Below are positions 18,922 to 21,955 of a DNA stretch of 21,955 bases, one piece after another; position 1 is the stretch's first letter; every line of letters begins with the position of its first letter. Where the stretch lies: contig CAUDNR010004303.1 of assembly GCA_958430865.1 (NCBI GenBank), positions 35,119 to 57,073 of the forward strand. Reading direction: 5' to 3'. The position numbers were made by a program, and so were the translations under genes. The notes beneath the pieces are model-generated. The model had not been told where the DNA came from, did not search any database, and saw only the letters and a program-made list of their open reading frames with translations. The stretch comes from Entrophospora sp. SA101 (taxonomy: Eukaryota; Glomeromycota; Glomeromycetes; Entrophosporales; Entrophosporaceae).

Positions 18922-19930
18922 ATGACAGAAATAAATTTAAAAGCAAAAGCTTTGGATATTTTTCGAAATTCTAAAAATACTATCTATAGTATGTTTTTGG
19001 AACCCATTTCTAAAGCACTTCACATACCACAGGACTTGACTTATGGAAGATCCTCATTACCACCTTCTCCTCATGAACAAACAATTTGTTCACCACCATA
19101 CATTTACATACATCATAACATCATATTTTCCTCTTCCGCTTCACCAATATTAAATAATAAAAGCACAACAAAGCATTTCATACATTATCAAACATGAAAA
19201 CTACCAACCACCATTACAAAGGACAACGAAACAATGACATAATCATTGTCCATGGCCTGAATGATTATGGAGATAGACTTTCTGAGCATATTAAACCAAT
19301 CTTGGAAAAAGGCCTTTACCAAATTTTGGAAGATCAAGGGGACTACATTCATATGTAGAAAATTGGCAATCATTGATTGAAGCAACTCATTTGGTTAATC
19401 ATGTTCGTGAACAAAATTTAGCAGAGAGCATTAATGATGGTGAGGAAGAAGAAGAAGAAGAAAAAGAAGAAGAAGTAGAATTGAGAAGGAATCGGAAAAT
19501 CGTTTTGGCAGGTGGATGGATCACTTGGTGGAATGGTTATTTTATGTTATGCTATAAAATATCCAGAGACATTTGATTCGTTTGTGGTGATGGCTCCTTT
19601 AATTTATATAGATGATAAAGGCAGTCCTAGTAAACTAATTGAAAATATAGCAAAATTTCTTGTTAAAACATCTTTTGAACATCTATCATTTGCCAAAGCC
19701 TACCGTGGTAAAAGTAGTAATGGTCCATTACATGAATTTGTAATAATAATATCTTATTTGTTTATTTATATTTTATTGAGGTTAGTTGAGAAGGAAAATA
19801 TTAATTATATAAATTGGTTAATATGATATAAAGGAAATTTTTATCAGATCCATAAACTTATCATGGAAATCTATGATGTGCAACAGGTTTGTCACTATTA
19901 ATGTTGTTTGACAAAATGTTACCAAAGTTA
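18922..19930 (+). pseudogene. Broken alpha/beta-hydrolase (monoglyceride-lipase-like)
   Basis: An ATG at 18922 opens a leader (MTEINLKAKALDIFRNSKNT...). After a stop at about 19196 the frame resumes as NDIIIVHGLNDYGDRLSEHI. The strand-4 region after LEKG is missing and the frame shifts to LPNFGRSRGLHSYVENWQSL, then IEATHLVNHVREQNLAESIN. An acidic Glu/Lys run follows (19443-19478). The nucleophile elbow should read AGGSLGG but is broken by a duplicated TGGA at 19517-19520, after which MVILCYAIKYPETFDSFVVM continues. It goes on to about 19739 (GPLHEF), where a GTAATAA donor and an AG near 19833 may bound an intron. A tail with stops follows: FLSDP*TYHGNL*CATGLSLL. The hydrolase family is clear from HGLNDYG and GGSLGG; the gene cannot make an active enzyme as written. 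Confidence 0.75.
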
Positions 19931-21020
19931 AACTTATAAATATGTATTCCAATCTCTCCTTTGTTTCATCAGTCATTCTCAAGGAGCTAAGTCTTTCTTT
20001 TACTGAATACAATTCGGTTCCCACACACTCATATACTACTAAACTCAAACATTTCTTATTATACTAAATATTAATAACGTGATACATGATCGGGGTAGAT
20101 AAAATCATCGATTGGGATTCGGTATTTTATGTTCCAGGGTCAACTAATTTTAGTGTATAATTATTATCAAATGAAAATTTTACGCAAAAGCTTTTTATAT
20201 AATGTCAATATTGATCAAGTTACTTTGCAATAATAAACCTTTAATTTTCCATTTTTATATTTATCCTTCCTTATTGCAATGATCAACGGAGAGTAATTTC
20301 TGGTTCTCCAGGGGAAAATTAACGTAATTTGCTTTAGTGAGTAAGCAAAGGTTAAGACTAAAGTTGGTTAGCTAGTGGGTGTTAATAAAGTACCGTACAA
20401 AGGTTAATCGTAGTATTATTGTAATTGTAAATGTTAGTCTGTTAAACAAGCTACTTAAGCTTTTTTTTGCAAGTAAACCAAAGCGAGTTTGCAACCAGCC
20501 AATAAAGGTAAATGAATAAATCGATCACAAGTGAATAAAAGGAACTTTATAGAATCCTTGAGCTTTGTAAAAGGGCACCTTTATTTATTTACAATTATCT
20601 GGTGCCATTGAGTGTGCGCTCACAGACTCGTCGGATACAAAAGTGAGGAAACTAAAGTAAATTTGTAAACTGATTAATTGACAAGCACCGAATTATTTGC
20701 AAGAGTAATCAAAAGTTAAGCCATAATTCTTAATCAACCGAAATGATACCACAATTTAACAAGAGTCAAAAGGTTTATTATTTCAAAACATTATTATAAT
20801 TTAGCTTTAAGAAACAAGATAATAAAATAAAAAGATAAATAAAAAGATAATGAATAAATTTATAGTGGATATTAAATTAGTCATTCGTCTATTCTTTTCT
20901 TTTACTATTGTTACTAGAATTTAATGTTTATTGATTAATAATTAATATTGTTAGTAATGGATAGTAATTTCCAATTAATTAATAATAAAATTAAAATTTT
21001 TATTCACCCTTGTTAACATT
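19931..21020. other. Non-coding 3' flank of kinase copy 2
   Basis: Counterpart of 14600-15780, with no gene. Its GC-richer patch (20598-20633) reads GGTGCCATTGAGTGTGCGCT followed by CACAGACTCGTC, with a small TGAG...CTCA hairpin possible in both copies. Confidence 0.6.
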
Positions 21021-21955
21021 CTAGAGAAGAGAGTTAAAATCAAGATTATTTAATGAACTATCATTACTTGTATAAATTTTAAAGCTCTTAGATTTAGCAA
21101 TCTCTTCATCCAATATTCTACTTTTATGATATGCACCTGGATGTGATTTGTGTGCTTGTTGCAAAGCACTACTACCACCACTGCTGCTGTTGCCATCATT
21201 ATTAAAATCAATTTCATGTTTTTTGATTTTAGAAAATTTGAATAATCTTTTTATTAAACTATTATTTTTTAAGTTCTTATTTGTTAAACTTTTATTTTCA
21301 AAAATTTCATTATCATTTTCAAAAATTTCATTATCATTTTTAAAAATTTCAATATTTTTATCTATAGCAAATTTCCGAAACTCTATACTAGTTGGTCTTT
21401 TTGATGGATCCACATCCCAACACCTCTGCATCATTTGCACATAATCATCAGGCATTCCAGGTAATATTGGTGGTCGTAAGCCTTTTTCACATATATCAAA
21501 AATTAAACAATGATTATGAGCTCTATCATCAAATGGTGGACAACCCGCAAATATTTCCCACATTAACATCCCAACACTATAGATATCTGATTCTTTTGTG
21601 TTCTTCATGTTATTGCCTTTAAGTAGCTCGGGTGCAACATATGATACAATTCCATAGACTTTATTTGATGATTTTCCATCAACTGGTCCACATAATCCCA
21701 AATCTGTAATATAACAATCACCTTCTTCCATGAGTATATTACCACTATGTAAATCACAATGGATTAAATCTTTTTCATGTATATGATATAATGCATCACA
21801 TAAATAAACAAAGATTGTAATTCTGTCTTTTAATGTTAGATTTTTTTTCAAATAACCCCTTAAATTTCCACCTGGTACATAATTTAAAACTATTGCATAA
21901 TTTCCATTATCTGGGAATTTAGTTATACCATAACAATCAACAATCAATTGTGATT
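21021..21955 (-). CDS. TKL-like protein kinase, 5' truncated by window end (copy 2)
   Basis: The minus-strand frame is open from the window edge (no ATG; it enters as S-Q-L-I-V-D-C-Y-G-I-T) to TAG 21023-21021. It is the second-exon equivalent of copy 1. It keeps the same unusual catalytic loop HCDLHSGNIL (Cys in place of the HRD arginine), ITDLGLCGP, YVAPELL, DIYSVGMLMWEIFAG and RCWDVDPSKRPTS. After the kinase domain it has about 30 residues absent from copy 1. These include two copies of NDNEIFE and a partial one, plus a Lys/Asn-rich stretch (21230-21370). The conserved family tail follows: HPGAYHKSRILDEEIAKSKS. No stop or frameshift is seen in this part, so it may be functional. Whether the first exon is intact cannot be seen. 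The substrate is unknown. Confidence 0.88.
   Translation of the reverse strand, partial: SQLIVDCYGITKFPDNGNYAIVLNYVPGGNLRGYLKKNLTLKDRITIFVYLCDALYHIHEKDLIHCDLHSGNILMEEGDCYITDLGLCGPVDGKSSNKVYGIVSYVAPELLKGNNMKNTKESDIYSVGMLMWEIFAGCPPFDDRAHNHCLIFDICEKGLRPPILPGMPDDYVQMMQRCWDVDPSKRPTSIEFRKFAIDKNIEIFKNDNEIFENDNEIFENKSLTNKNLKNNSLIKRLFKFSKIKKHEIDFNNDGNSSSGGSSALQQAHKSHPGAYHKSRILDEEIAKSKSFKIYTSNDSSLNNLDFNSLL

Larger units (their letters stand above)
19901..21955. repeat. Segmental duplication, copy 2 (cut by window end)
   Basis: Partner of 14571-17276. The first shared bases (ATGTTGTTTGACAAAATGTT) are the last coding trace of the lipase relic. The copy then runs through the non-coding flank into the second kinase. 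Indels of 3-25 bp separate the copies, for example an extra ATTATCAAATGAAA-type insertion near 20161-20178. Confidence 0.9.

Noticed and set aside
19818..20048. Minus-strand 76-codon frame
   Set aside because: Antisense to the lipase tail and duplicated flank, not open in the first copy, and no recognisable protein.

Overview
The window looks like nuclear DNA of an arbuscular mycorrhizal fungus (Glomeromycotina), most likely Rhizophagus irregularis or a close relative. This is an inference from several features. The DNA is extremely AT-rich. Genes carry many short AT-rich GT-AG introns. There are fungal orthologues of DPL1 and CYC8. The lineage-typical expanded family of TKL-like kinases with an N-terminal CxxC...CxxC motif is present, next to decayed LRR, lipase and Tc1/mariner sequences. 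No tRNA, rRNA or CRISPR was seen.

Layout. 1-377: 3' end of a poly-serine/coiled-coil gene. 490-622: a 133-bp MITE with perfect 20-bp terminal inverted repeats, just upstream of the next gene. 756-3030 (+): a complete seven-exon sphingosine-1-phosphate lyase (DPL1-type, 552 aa). 3453-6746 (-): a complete ten-exon CYC8/SSN6-type TPR corepressor (812 aa), convergent with the lyase. These two are the core, conserved, intact genes. In both, the exon phases add up to one uninterrupted reading frame.

6747-14570 is gene-poor and full of decaying sequence: an LRR-protein relic (-), an unrecognised frameshifted multi-exon gene (+), several small broken coding stretches, a minisatellite with a precise 98/83-bp alternating structure (11972-12490), and one clean 62-codon cysteine-containing terminal exon (-, 14094-14282).

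14571 to the end is a tandem segmental duplication. Each copy holds a minus-strand kinase gene with about 1.2 kb of similar non-coding 3' flank. Copy 1 (14571-17276) has a kinase with a +1 frameshift beside the ATP-binding lysine. Copy 2 (19901-21955, cut by the window end) has an open kinase frame with an extra asparagine/lysine-rich linker. Between them lie a Tc1/mariner transposase relic (about 18124-18740) and a broken alpha/beta-hydrolase (monoglyceride-lipase-like) gene (18922 to about 19930). Its nucleophile elbow is interrupted by a 4-bp duplication. The left edge of each duplicated copy lies in the last coding trace of this lipase, so lipase plus kinase was probably the ancestral unit.

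Functionally, the lyase (sphingolipid catabolism) and CYC8 (transcriptional repression) are housekeeping genes. The kinases belong to a lineage-expanded family whose birth and decay can be read directly here. I did not find a convincing new multi-gene system. The most unusual signals are the 98/83 higher-order repeat, the kinase duplication with its similar non-coding flank, and the unidentified decayed genes.
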